DNA of 64,000 nt from FEB-25 sp963726315 (GCA_963726315.1 CAVSBZ010000001.1:62001-126000); one strand, 5' to 3'. Counted from the stretch's first letter, positions 44,960 through 53,634 are shown. Made by a program: numbers and translations. The notes: generated from the sequence alone by a model not told the origin.

Positions 44960-46024
44960 TCACACATTGAAGCGGATATGCACGATCTCACCGTCGTGGA
45001 CGATATATTCTTTGCCCTCCAGGCGCAAGCGACCCTTGGCTTTGGCTTCAACCAGACCACCCAGGGCAAGCAGCTCGTCATAAAGGATGACTTCGGCGCG
45101 AATGAACCCTTTTTGCAGGTCGGTGTGGATCTCACCGGCGGCATCAAAGGCTGATAACCCTCGCTGCAGAGTCCAGGCACGCACCTCGTCTGCTCCGACG
45201 GTGAAAAACGATATCAAGCCCAGCAAGTCGTACGACACTCTAATAACGCGTGCCAAACCGAGCTCAGTGATGCCATACTCTGCCATAAATACCTCTGCAT
45301 CTTCCGCTGCCAGCTGAGCGATTTCCATTTCCAGCTTGCCTTGAAGGGCGACCACATTGCTATGGGTGTGGGCATACTCAACGGCTGGTACCGCCTGACC
45401 TTCCTGCAAGTTGAGCAGCACCAGCATGGGCTTACGCGTCAGGAATCCGAAACCGGAGAGTGTTTTTTCTTCTTCGGCGGTCAGCTCCACCTCACGGAGA
45501 GGTATCTCCTTCGACAAGGTCTCCTTGAAGCGCTCAAAAAGCACCGCTTCGCGCTCGATGACCGCCCGCTCACGACCCGCGCCTTTCTTGCGTTCTTCTG
45601 CCAGGCGCTCGAGCTTGCGCTCCACGGCGATCATGTCATTCAACAATAATTCGGCATCCATGGTGGAGATATCGTGCAGCGGATTTACGCTCCCGGAAGG
45701 ATGGGGAACATTAGGGTCATCGAAACAGCGCACGGCATGCAGCAGACCGTCCATCTGGGAAAGCTGATTGAGCAGCTGACCGGAAACGGCGCTGTGACTG
45801 CCTTCCAAACCGGCGATATCGGCATAGGTTACCTTGGCGTAGATGGTCTTTTTAGGTTTGAACAGTTCCGATAAACGGTCAACGCGGAGATCGGGAACAT
45901 CCACGACACCGGTATGGACGTCAAAACGACCACCGCTGGTGGTGAGGGGTTGGTGGCCGCGGGTAAGGGCATTGAAGACCGTGGTCTTACCCGATTGAGG
46001 TAATCCGATGATTCCTAGTCGCAT
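44960..46024 (-). CDS. ychF: Ribosome-binding ATPase YchF
   Basis: 354 residues. P-loop GLPQSGKTT, 'DIAGLEGSHS', an ATP-preferring NxxE-type motif (NLQE), a central coiled coil (about 120-175, 'ERKLERLAEERKKGAGRERA') and a C-terminal TGS domain with 'IHTDLQKGFIRAEV'. The ATG at 46024 has GGGAG upstream; the longer frame to 46045 is not needed. Confidence 0.94.
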   Translation of the reverse strand: MRLGIIGLPQSGKTTVFNALTRGHQPLTTSGGRFDVHTGVVDVPDLRVDRLSELFKPKKTIYAKVTYADIAGLEGSHSAVSGQLLNQLSQMDGLLHAVRCFDDPNVPHPSGSVNPLHDISTMDAELLLNDMIAVERKLERLAEERKKGAGRERAVIEREAVLFERFKETLSKEIPLREVELTAEEEKTLSGFGFLTRKPMLVLLNLQEGQAVPAVEYAHTHSNVVALQGKLEMEIAQLAAEDAEVFMAEYGITELGLARVIRVSYDLLGLISFFTVGADEVRAWTLQRGLSAFDAAGEIHTDLQKGFIRAEVILYDELLALGGLVEAKAKGRLRLEGKEYIVHDGEIVHIRFNV

Positions 46025-46152
46025 CTGGTTTCTCCCGCCCAACAAGGCGATCTAACTATATTTCAACAGCGATTATACTGCGCTTAAGAGAAGGATGGTG
46101 CCAGCCTCAAATTTTAGATTTTAATTTCGGGTATAATTTAAGGCACAACCCA

Positions 46153-46234
46153 GCCGAAGTGGCGGAATAGGCAGACGCGCACGACTCAAAATCGTGTTCC
46201 GCAAGGAATGAGGGTTCAATTCCCTCCTTCGGCA
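46153..46234 (+). tRNA. tRNA-Leu (anticodon CAA), copy 1
   Basis: Acceptor GCCGAAG/CTTCGGC, anticodon stem CACGA/TCGTG with loop CTCAAAA, long variable arm as in class II tRNAs. The T loop is TTCAATT. Discriminator A; CCA not encoded. Differs from copy 2 at a few D-arm positions. Confidence 0.9.
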
Positions 46235-46246
46235 CACTTGCCAGAT

Positions 46247-46268
46247 ACGGGAGTAGAGATACTCCCGT
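46247..46268 (+). terminator. Terminator after tRNA-Leu copy 1
   Basis: 9-bp stem ACGGGAGTA/TACTCCCGT with a GAGA loop, then TT. The T-run is short. Confidence 0.6.
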
Positions 46269-46380
46269 TTGCCTTATTTAGGGGATAAGATGGTATTGCG
46301 AATATTTATTTGTTAATAATCGTATGCGCTAAAGCTCACACTAAGGATAAGGAAACATCAAAATTAAAAATACTTGGTAA

Positions 46381-46409
46381 TTGATTTTTATTTATAAATT
46401 TTGTATAAT
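46381..46409 (+). promoter_or_regulatory. Strong promoter for the secreted protein leader
   Basis: TTGATT (46381-46386), exact 17-bp AT-rich spacer, TATAAT (46404-46409). Transcription would start near 46416. Confidence 0.75.
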
Positions 46410-46415
46410 TATATT

Positions 46416-46612
46416 GGTAGTTCTATTGATGGAAGCGTCGAACCAAAGAGTGGGATGTGGTCGCTTTCCCAGGGGAACTTAACCACCCTCAATTGGTAAT
46501 AGGGACATTCTTTGGGGAGCTAATAGCGAAACCGGCCGATAGCGGACGGTTTTTTTTAATGTAAATGTAAAGGAGGTGATAATTGGTTCAAAAGAATACC
46601 GATAACCGATGA
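46416..46612 (+). promoter_or_regulatory. Structured 5' leader with internal terminator and mini-ORF
   Basis: The leader holds a bulged stem (GGAAGCG at 46431 with CGCTTTCC at 46462, extended by ACCA/TGGT). It also holds a G-rich central stretch and an intrinsic-terminator-like stem at 46531-46550 followed by T8. After it comes a perfect Shine-Dalgarno core (AAAGGAGGTGAT) and a TTG-initiated ORF of nine codons (46583-46612). This is the layout of an attenuator or riboswitch; no known class could be assigned by eye. Confidence 0.5.
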
Positions 46613-46670
46613 CATCATAGATGTCAATCAAGAGCCATGTTCGGGGAAACAAGATAAAAGGAGAATGACA

Positions 46671-47675
46671 GTGAATAAAAAGAATATATTCGTAATCGCA
46701 CTTGCCGTGGCGATAGTTTTGTCATTGGGTATTGTGTTGTCTGCTGCGGCAGTAAGTGGAGCGGCGTTCACCACTTTTAATCCATGGGTTGATGGTGAAT
46801 TTAAGGATGTTTGTAAGAACAGCCAAGTTAACTGCAACATTTATGGCATTAAGCCAGATGTCTGGCTTAATGGTGGTCCAGCAGCCAACGGCCTTGGTCC
46901 GGATGGTGAATACTTCTTTGCTGTACTCGTCCATGGTGGGCAACCAAACCCAAATGATGGAGGTGTTAAGAACCTTTCTGATGATTATGACACCTACACT
47001 AACCGCACATTCACTGTATCGAACGGCGAAGTCAGTTTATATGGAGGAACGCACGATAAGGACAGCGGTGATACCATCGATGCTGACCGACCTTACTGCA
47101 GTATCCAGCGGGGTTGTGACCCAGATGGAGAACCACCTTTCATTCGATTAGATCCGTATGCAGATACTACAAATCCGGGTGGGGTTTACATTCTCGCAAT
47201 CTGTTCCCTGGCAGACGGCTATCCGGTTGAGCCACGCGATTGTAAATACGATGCGTTCAAGGTGAAGGAAGGTAGGGTCACATATGGATTTATGCTCAAG
47301 GGTATGGTATTTAAGGACTTCGGAGACATTGGACCTAGTTATGATAATTCACCAATTCAATATTGGGTAGGCCATTTTGGTCTCAGCAGTGTCGTCATCC
47401 ATGTCACTGGTAACGGTTTCGTGGGTGAGCCGATTGATGAAGATATTGCAGTTGATTTTAGTAATAGTCTCTGGGAATATCAGAAAAGCTACACCTTTGC
47501 TAGAAGCGATAATATCCAAGCCGCAGAACTCATCATATGTGAAACAATAGCGGGTGGTGACTGGCATCAAACATTCCCGATCGTTAATAATGGTTGCTAT
47601 GAAGTAACCATTGACCCTTCTGCGATGGTTTTCATTGATGAGTTGGATTTTTGGAACTGGCCCTTTGGTGAGTAA
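46671..47675 (+). CDS. Secreted protein of unknown function
   Basis: 334 residues from the GTG at 46671, which has AGGAG 7 nt upstream (an ATG at 46665 is too close). N-terminal signal peptide (residues 1-30, with a small-residue cleavage region near AAAVSGAAF). The mature part is Asp/Gly-rich with several Cys and motifs such as 'GPDGEYFFAVLVHGGQPNPN' and 'NPGGVYILAICSLADGYPV', suggesting a beta-sandwich exported protein, perhaps on the surface. No enzyme motif. Ends before a strong terminator, so it is a single-gene unit. Confidence 0.75.
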   Translation: MNKKNIFVIALAVAIVLSLGIVLSAAAVSGAAFTTFNPWVDGEFKDVCKNSQVNCNIYGIKPDVWLNGGPAANGLGPDGEYFFAVLVHGGQPNPNDGGVKNLSDDYDTYTNRTFTVSNGEVSLYGGTHDKDSGDTIDADRPYCSIQRGCDPDGEPPFIRLDPYADTTNPGGVYILAICSLADGYPVEPRDCKYDAFKVKEGRVTYGFMLKGMVFKDFGDIGPSYDNSPIQYWVGHFGLSSVVIHVTGNGFVGEPIDEDIAVDFSNSLWEYQKSYTFARSDNIQAAELIICETIAGGDWHQTFPIVNNGCYEVTIDPSAMVFIDELDFWNWPFGE

Positions 47676-47700
47676 TAAATTTATGTAAGTAGGGTTGTGA

Positions 47701-47735
47701 TGTCCCTGGTTTTTTATACCAGGGACACCTTTTTA
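47701..47735 (+). terminator. Intrinsic terminator of the secreted protein gene
   Basis: Perfect 10-bp stem (47701-47710 with 47718-47727), 7-nt loop, then CCTTTTT. The next 138 bases up to the tRNA show nothing further. Confidence 0.85.
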
Positions 47736-47873
47736 TAACAATTCCTGCCATTGTCCGCTTTTATTTTTCTGCCTTTGGGAATGCTGATACTACGCATCTA
47801 CCTCTGGGCTTAGGGCTACTACATCTTTAGCTTCGACAGGCGATAACGTTTCATTATATGGGGGTTGCTTCCA

Positions 47874-47958
47874 GCCGAAGTGGCAGAATCGGCAGATGCG
47901 CACGACTCAAAATCGTGTTCCGCAAGGAATGAGGGTTCGATTCCCTCCTTCGGCACCA
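47874..47958 (+). tRNA. tRNA-Leu (anticodon CAA), copy 2
   Basis: Same fold and anticodon as copy 1; T loop TTCGATT; discriminator A followed by an encoded CCA (47956-47958). The two copies are identical over a 41-base stretch from the D arm to the T arm. Confidence 0.92.
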
Positions 47959-47969
47959 AAGAAACGCAG

Positions 47970-48010
47970 AACCCACCTTTTTTATTATTGGGTGGGTTTT
48001 GGTTTTGTGT
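47970..48010 (+). terminator. Terminator after tRNA-Leu copy 2
   Basis: 8-bp stem AACCCACC/GGTGGGTT with a 13-nt T-rich loop, then TTGGTTTTG. The remaining 48011-48490 is AT-rich; a 76-codon frame at 48179 is not convincing and no other feature is visible. Confidence 0.6.
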
Positions 48011-48497
48011 CAATATCCTGGGTAATGATTGGAAGGCAGTGCCTGATAGGATCATCGACACCGAGCGAAGCAAAATTCAATTGTTGATACCACCTATGTT
48101 CACTATGAGAGCGGTGTAGCCTTCTACATAGGGGCGTTCAAATTTTTTTCAGGTGGAAAAAAAGGGGGAGTATTCTGGATGAGAAAAATATTTAATGAAC
48201 TAGACTGCACTAAATCCCACTTCAGCTATCTCTGGATTTTTTTTCTGTGGAAATTGCACTACAGGCTCTACGGGGATATAATAATTCAACCAGAACTTCC
48301 TATAAACAAATCTAATATCAGGTGTGAACTGATCTGCTTCGACAGCAGGCTAAAACCCATAAATACACTTTTACAGGCGTGCCCGAGAATAGATATAATA
48401 CGCCTATAGCCCTTGCCAACCCTGCAACCTTGGTTCGAGGATTGGTGCAAGGACAAACCCGATGCGCGAATTGGACAATATACATAAGGAGGATAAT

Positions 48498-48737
48498 ATG
48501 CAAAAGTGGGAATATATAACTATTCGACAATCTAGTGTACCAATAGCTGGAGGTATATTCTATATAATAGGTGAAGAAAAAGTGTCCAAATTTACTGGTG
48601 ATGGTAGTTGGGAGAGCGTACATGAACTCTTGAATCAATTTGGTGATAGAGGTTATGAATTAGTAGACGCATCAACCTCGGCGTCCAATGCAGGTGTATA
48701 TCAAAGGATATTGGTCATGAAACGTCCAAAACAATAA
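48498..48737 (+). CDS. DUF4177-like small protein
   Basis: 79 residues, beginning MQKWEYITI and with 'ESVHELLNQFGDRGYELVDA', the pattern of the small alpha/beta DUF4177 family (function unknown). AAGGAGGATAAT precedes the ATG. First of a run of small genes in the AT-rich island. Confidence 0.72.
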   Translation: MQKWEYITIRQSSVPIAGGIFYIIGEEKVSKFTGDGSWESVHELLNQFGDRGYELVDASTSASNAGVYQRILVMKRPKQ

Positions 48738-48805
48738 AATTTTCCCCTTTCTTTAGATGCGATGCAGCTTTCTATATTACTATATGAATATATAGGAGAC
48801 AAGAC

Positions 48806-49198
48806 ATGCCAGATTTTATTACCCTATCCTGTCCATCCTGTGGGCATAAACTTCAAATTACTGAAGATATTGACAGGTTTGCCTGTGCTGCTTGTGGGAA
48901 TGAGCATATTGTAAATCGGAGCGGAGGTATTGTTACCCTAAAACCAGTTATAGATAGCATACAGAGAGTTCAGGTCGGGGTTGATAAGACGGCATCTGAA
49001 CTCGCCATTCCTAGATTAGAACGAGATCTAGTTGAGCTTGAACAAGAATATAGTGAATTATGGAATAAAAGGGGTAAGAAGCTTCCATGGGACATCGAGG
49101 GGAAAAATGACCTTACGAAGCAATTGGATAATATTATGGCGATTGCACGTAAGAAAAATGCTGAATTAGAAAAGCACAAGAAGATTGTCAATTCGTGA
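48806..49198 (+). CDS. Zinc-ribbon protein with coiled-coil tail
   Basis: 130 residues. N-terminal zinc ribbon CPSCGHKL...CAACGNEH (about residues 9-34), then a charged helical stretch (60-130) likely to form a coiled coil. AGGAGACA precedes the ATG. Not recognised beyond the ribbon. Confidence 0.65.
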   Translation: MPDFITLSCPSCGHKLQITEDIDRFACAACGNEHIVNRSGGIVTLKPVIDSIQRVQVGVDKTASELAIPRLERDLVELEQEYSELWNKRGKKLPWDIEGKNDLTKQLDNIMAIARKKNAELEKHKKIVNS

Positions 49199-49273
49199 CA
49201 CTTTTATTAAGCATACAATATGCCTATTTCAACCAAGGAATGCCAGATAGGTAGCAATCCTGGTCATGATGTC

Positions 49274-49348
49274 TCATAACTTGTTATTATCCAATGGACT
49301 TCCTATCCTGTGTGCTTGAGCAACGTTCTCTGTAGATAGAGCAAGATA
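49274..49348 (-). pseudogene. Tyrosine recombinase, 3' remnant 1
   Basis: Minus-strand frame reads YLALSTENVAQAHRIGSPLD then NNKL and a stop: the extreme C-terminus of phage-type integrases, starting at the catalytic Tyr. Preceded by a stop codon, so nothing functional remains. Confidence 0.6.
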
Positions 49349-49400
49349 TTATTTAATAATACATAGATTTCTATGTGAGCTTGGAAAATTTGGAGAAAAA

Positions 49401-49589
49401 ATGGATTTTCTAAAGGGCTTTCTCAGAAATCTAGGCTTGCTTCTCATCATTGGATTGATTCTCTTTATTCTATTCCCCGATATGATGAAACAGATTTTCC
49501 AACTCTATGGTACCCTGCTTGGGCCTGTTGCTATAGTCGTAATTATTGTCGCTGCGTTGCCACGCAAGAAGCGAAGGAAACGTTTATGA
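49401..49589 (+). CDS. Small two-helix membrane protein
   Basis: 62 residues: hydrophobic segments at about 10-28 and 37-54, then a basic tail RKKRRKRL. TTTGGAG lies 6 nt before the ATG. Unknown function; might be a phage-type or toxin-like peptide, but there is no family match by eye. Confidence 0.5.
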   Translation: MDFLKGFLRNLGLLLIIGLILFILFPDMMKQIFQLYGTLLGPVAIVVIIVAALPRKKRRKRL

Positions 49590-49710
49590 CTACATATTGC
49601 CATTATGCTGAATTGCGCGCATAGGCAGGATAATTAGTTATCTATATGAACTTACCAAAAGATGAAATTTGCTGGCTTTGTTTATAGTCTGTTGCTATCT
49701 GCAGAAATGT

Positions 49711-49807
49711 ATATCATGTGATCATTTGCGATATCATCGGTTGTTTCTGAAAGATACCTACGCAAAATTTGAAGGTCAGTATGTCCCCTTAGCTTTTGAA
49801 TAAATTT
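49711..49807 (-). pseudogene. Tyrosine recombinase, 3' remnant 2
   Basis: Minus-strand frame reads QKLRGHTDLQILRRYLSETT then DDIAN, the integrase C-terminal box with the catalytic His-region GH and the RRY tyrosine, after which similarity fades. The rest of the gap 49590-50150 shows nothing more. Confidence 0.65.
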
Positions 49808-50150
49808 TTACCTTTTTTCCAATGTTCCTAACCCTAGATTGTGAAAACGGTCTTATATGGAAAACTTGCGATAAACGGATGTCTAATTTAACACGAAAAA
49901 ATGAAGGCGTATTGTAATATAAGAGAATTTTCTGTATACTGAAGATAATTACATATGGAATCAAATAAATACGATTTGGCATCTAAAAGGCCTTTCTAAT
50001 TTTTCAAGTTAAACGAAATATATTCTTTCATTGAGTAGTAATAGCCAATAAGTTTAGTGTTACAGTCTTCGTTGTATCAATTATTGGATGTTTCTAGAAA
50101 ATTAGAGCTGATACCTTTCGGATTAAAAATATAAAGAGCGAGCTACAACT

Positions 50151-50603
50151 ATGGCTAGAGTTCGTGGATGTGGTGTCGTATTAATATTACTTGGTTTAAT
50201 TGGGATAATTGCTCCATTATGCGGTTATCAAAACAAGTTGATATCTTCAACTAGCAATGAATTAGGCATACCTTCAATAGTTTTTTCAGGAATATCTATA
50301 ATTGCTGGTTTCATTTTCCTGGTCCTAGCAAACAGAGACTTTTCAGATTTAACCATAAGTAATAAACACATAAGATTAATGCAAAAGCACCGGGTTATTA
50401 TTTGTCCTGTGTGTGAATTTGAAATGTGGGAAGGTGAAGCATATTGTAGGAGCTGTGGAACGCCTTTGCAACTTGATAAAGCAGCATCTATAAAAGGTGT
50501 TACCGGAGATAATGCTCATAATAAGTCTATCTGTCCTTTTTGTGGAAAAGATGTAGAAATGGGTACGGTTATTTGCCCATATTGTTTTGGAAATATAAAT
50601 TAA
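50151..50603 (+). CDS. Membrane protein with double zinc ribbon
   Basis: 150 residues: two helices (about 8-25 and 42-60), then two zinc ribbons CPVCEFEM...CRSCG (about 84-105) and CPFCGKDV...CPYCFG (about 127-147). Likely a membrane-anchored protein with a cytoplasmic metal-binding module. Weak Shine-Dalgarno sequence. Function unknown. Confidence 0.65.
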   Translation: MARVRGCGVVLILLGLIGIIAPLCGYQNKLISSTSNELGIPSIVFSGISIIAGFIFLVLANRDFSDLTISNKHIRLMQKHRVIICPVCEFEMWEGEAYCRSCGTPLQLDKAASIKGVTGDNAHNKSICPFCGKDVEMGTVICPYCFGNIN

Positions 50604-50879
50604 TAGAAATCCTATTAGTCTTTCGAATATAAAAATCGCCAAACCTGGCTTGTCGCGTTGGGGAAGAAAGATCATAAGCATGACGATAGCGGTATTAGAA
50701 CGGGTTCTATACTTCCTTAGAAATCTTTTGTTGGTTGAGATGTCAGCGAATATCACGACCGCTGGGATTTAATTGAAAAAACTGAAATCAGAATAATAAC
50801 GGCTTCGCTTGAATAGGTGCTATATGTGTTTGTACCTTGGCTCTATTTCAAAGAAATCATATGGTTTATAGGAAATGAT

Positions 50880-51419
50880 ATGTGTCCTACTGTAATAAAT
50901 TGGGTAAAAGTCAGCGAGATTGTCTTTACTGCCATATTAACAGGTTTGATAACAGGATTGACCATAGTAATTAGTTATAGCTTGGGTAAACGACAAGCGG
51001 ATATAATTTTTAAGAAGGAGAGTGCGAGAAGAGATAAGGAAATTAAAGAACAAAAACAAAAAGAATTAATATATAAGCAAATTGAAATACTGAAGCAATT
51101 AATTGAATTCAGAAGTTTGTTGGTAGGTAGGTCGGTCTACGATTCTTTACATCCCCGCACGGATTTTCTTGATGGAGATGAAAAACAAGAGATACTTACC
51201 ACGATAATCGTTGCATTTGGATTGTTTCAAGGTGCAGAAAATTTGGAAGTTGTTAATGCTTTAACTTTGTTAACTGATGCGACTAATTGGTACATAATTG
51301 TAGATGAAACAAAAGAAAAAATTGATGAGCTGATAGAATTACGTGTGTCTACGCTTGGAAAAATATTTCCTGTATTTTTTAACAGATTAGTCGCTCTAGA
51401 AAAACAGCTCATTCCATAA
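50880..51419 (+). CDS. Membrane-anchored coiled-coil protein
   Basis: 179 residues from the ATG at 50880 (TAGGA upstream); a GTG at 50817 would add 21 residues. One helix at about 12-35, then a Lys/Glu-rich coiled coil (SARRDKEIKEQKQKE) and a helical C-terminal domain. Unknown. Codon use is AT-rich like its neighbours. Confidence 0.6.
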   Translation: MCPTVINWVKVSEIVFTAILTGLITGLTIVISYSLGKRQADIIFKKESARRDKEIKEQKQKELIYKQIEILKQLIEFRSLLVGRSVYDSLHPRTDFLDGDEKQEILTTIIVAFGLFQGAENLEVVNALTLLTDATNWYIIVDETKEKIDELIELRVSTLGKIFPVFFNRLVALEKQLIP

Positions 51420-51540
51420 TGAAATCACGCATTTGAGAATAGGGGGGCTAGAGTATGTGACTATCTAAGGGGTCTGGGAATGGCTAAAATATGCAACTAA
51501 AAACCTCCAAGCTGCCAGATATCTTTGCCTAGGAGGTTGA

Positions 51541-51585
51541 TGGTCGGGACGGTGGGAATTGAACTCACGACTTCTTGCACCCTAT
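51541..51585 (-). other. tRNA-Pro-like 3' half, possible attachment site
   Basis: Minus strand runs from an anticodon-like AGGGTGCAAG through a T arm (TTCAATT loop, one mismatch) to an acceptor 3' strand CGTCCCGA and an encoded CCA. The matching 5' half is absent, so this is a fragment of the kind left by integration into a tRNA gene. Identity as Pro(GGG) is inferred from the acceptor and anticodon-loop remnants. Confidence 0.5.
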
Positions 51586-51596
51586 GATGTGTTGTA

Positions 51597-51776
51597 TTAG
51601 TACCTACTATTATCCACAGGGCTTCCTATCCTATTTGCTTGGGCGATATCCGCGGTTGTCTAACCAAGGTATCTGCGTAAAACCTAAAGGTCAGCATGCC
51701 CCATTAGCTTTTGTAAGCTAAATATATCAACTCCGTCACGAAGCATATTGATGGCAAAGGCTCGCCTGGAGGAATG
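51597..51776 (-). pseudogene. Tyrosine recombinase, 3' remnant 3 with two TAG stops
   Basis: About 60 codons: 'HSSRRAFAINMLRDGVDIFS', 'LQKLMGHADL', stop, 'VLRRYLG', stop, 'TTADIAQANRIGSPVDN'. The conserved HxxR, GH and Tyr boxes are present; both stops are TAG where this family usually has Gln (CAG), so simple decay. Lies directly against the tRNA-Pro fragment. Confidence 0.8.
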
Positions 51777-51808
51777 TAAACACGGGCTTTTGTTTAATAT
51801 CTATGAAT

Positions 51809-52216
51809 TTAAGCAGCTTCAGGAACCGTCTGAGTGTACACTTTGAAGACGGGGGGCTTTTCGATATGTTTCTTTACCATGCATAACTCAGCACTGCGGA
51901 TCAGCGATGGCAGGTATTTTTCGGGGAAGCCGGGCGGGGTTTGGATCTCAATATCGACACTCTCGACCATGCCATTTAACGGATTGTGTGTGTCCCGCTG
52001 GATGATCTTCAAACCCTCAGTGGGTAGATTACGCTGGCGGCAAAACCCGAGCACATAAATCCCGGCGCAGGTGGCAATGGATGCCAGGAATAAGGAAAAT
52101 GGTGTGGGTGCCGAGCCAGCCTCGCCTTTCGAATTTGGCTGGTCGGTCATCACCGTATAAGGTCCAAAATGGGCGTCCACGCGGTCTCCACCCGGAAAAT
52201 CAACCGTCATCTCCAT
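51809..52216 (-). CDS. OsmC/Ohr-family-like protein
   Basis: 135 residues. OsmC fold markers: 'GSAPTPFSLFLASIATCAG' with a conserved Cys, and a second Cys in 'SAELCMVKKH'. The two Cys are the usual redox pair in thiol peroxidases of this family; a role in detoxification is inferred. AGAGGAG precedes the ATG. Marks the return to typical base composition after the island. Confidence 0.82.
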   Translation of the reverse strand: MEMTVDFPGGDRVDAHFGPYTVMTDQPNSKGEAGSAPTPFSLFLASIATCAGIYVLGFCRQRNLPTEGLKIIQRDTHNPLNGMVESVDIEIQTPPGFPEKYLPSLIRSAELCMVKKHIEKPPVFKVYTQTVPEAA

Positions 52217-52374
52217 GTGTTTAATGCTCCTCTTTTTTTTTATAAAATACTTGCTGCCTTAATTATGATGCGCTGCCGGCATAAAGGTTACCAGGAGTTA
52301 TCGAATTCAAGCAGGCAGCCAAAAGATAGAAACCTGGGTTAATCCTTATGCTAAATATCTCAATCTGCGGCGGC

Positions 52375-53631
52375 CTAAGCCAATGCAAGCTTAGGGGCGG
52401 CTTTATGCCACCAAAAATACCAGTAGAGGAATACGGAAACTGTATACAGGAAGATGGTGCCCAGGAACGGAAGGCCAAAACCATAATTGACCTGAAGGCT
52501 ACCACTGATCGTCGGGCTAATTATCCAGCCAAAATTCCAAGCCATGCTGACCAGGCTGGCGACCATCGCCCTGGATTTAGGCTCGACCTGTTCCATGACG
52601 AATGTCTGGTACACCGGACTGCTCATGTTCATCAAGGCAACCCGAATGTAATACGCAAACCCGCTCATCCAAAACATCGGTGCGAAACCGAGCAGGACCA
52701 GGAAGGGGATCGACAATGCCTGGGTGACCACCACCACCTGGATCTTCCCGAAGCGATCGGCGAGGGGAGGGGCAATCATTAACCCAATGCCCATCGCCAG
52801 CGAGCCCCAGGCCATGACGACACCGATCACCTGGTCGGGCTGGTAATATTGGACTTTAAAAAACACATTCATGAACGGCATGATCAGACCTGCACCGATG
52901 GAAGTGATCAGCATGGGCAGGACGAGTTTGCTCAATTTTTTGGGGTTTTTGGCTGCATAGGAAATTGGTGCAAAAAGCGTGCGTTCTGAAAAATCGAGGC
53001 GCGGCATCTTGATCAAGATCAAGGGGATGATACCGATCGAAACACCGATTGCCGCCACCATGATGGATACGCCATAAGCCTGGCTGCTGGTTGGGTCAAC
53101 GCTGCGCAGACTTGACACCCAGGTGGGCAGGTAGCCACCGATCCAGGTGCCAATCGACATCGCTATCATCTGGATCCCCATGCTAAAGCTGAATAAATAC
53201 GTCCGTTCGTGCTCACCACTGTTCTCCATCAGGAACGGGCTCATGGTGACCGCAGCCAGGCTTTGGGCAATTCCCGATAAAATATTCATGGCATAAAAGA
53301 TGAATGTTACCGGCCAGATGACCATCATGGCGATTGAGAAGCTGACCAACACGGCTGATATGAGTAAGGAGTTCTTGCGCCCAAGGATATCTGCAAGGTA
53401 GCCCATAGGCAAGGCAAAGATAAATGCGGTCATACCGGATACAGTCAGCAAGTTGCCGACCATCTTTGCATCGAAGCCCAGGCTGAGAATATAGAAATTG
53501 AAGATCAGCCGGTAGATGCCCATGGCAACACCGGCAATAATGGCGTAGATTAAATACAAACGCGGATTGGGGCGGAAAGCGGCCAGGTGACCACCGTAAT
53601 CTTTTACATTCCGATTGATGCTCGCCAGCAC
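52375..53631 (-). CDS. Major facilitator superfamily transporter
   Basis: 418 residues, about 12 helices, with 'GYLADILGRKNSLLIS' (the MFS loop 2-3 motif) and 'PPLADRFGKIQ'. Starts at GTG with GAGG 8 nt upstream, 3 nt after the regulator's stop. Probably an exporter controlled by that regulator. Substrate unknown. Confidence 0.88.
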   Translation of the reverse strand: MLASINRNVKDYGGHLAAFRPNPRLYLIYAIIAGVAMGIYRLIFNFYILSLGFDAKMVGNLLTVSGMTAFIFALPMGYLADILGRKNSLLISAVLVSFSIAMMVIWPVTFIFYAMNILSGIAQSLAAVTMSPFLMENSGEHERTYLFSFSMGIQMIAMSIGTWIGGYLPTWVSSLRSVDPTSSQAYGVSIMVAAIGVSIGIIPLILIKMPRLDFSERTLFAPISYAAKNPKKLSKLVLPMLITSIGAGLIMPFMNVFFKVQYYQPDQVIGVVMAWGSLAMGIGLMIAPPLADRFGKIQVVVVTQALSIPFLVLLGFAPMFWMSGFAYYIRVALMNMSSPVYQTFVMEQVEPKSRAMVASLVSMAWNFGWIISPTISGSLQVNYGFGLPFLGTIFLYTVSVFLYWYFWWHKAAPKLALA

Positions 53632-53634
53632 GGT

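Noticed and set aside
46430..46558. Cyclic-di-GMP (GEMM-I) riboswitch
   Set aside because: A GAGTGGGA-like stretch is reminiscent, but the conserved GGCAAACC and receptor segments do not line up, so no class is assigned.
48179..48409. 76-codon frame in the AT-rich island
   Set aside because: No family resemblance and irregular composition; the purine run upstream is not a clear ribosome binding site.
51610..51618. Single perfect DnaA box
   Set aside because: Falls within the decayed integrase gene, where the TTATCCACA arises from its coding sequence (VDN region); isolated.
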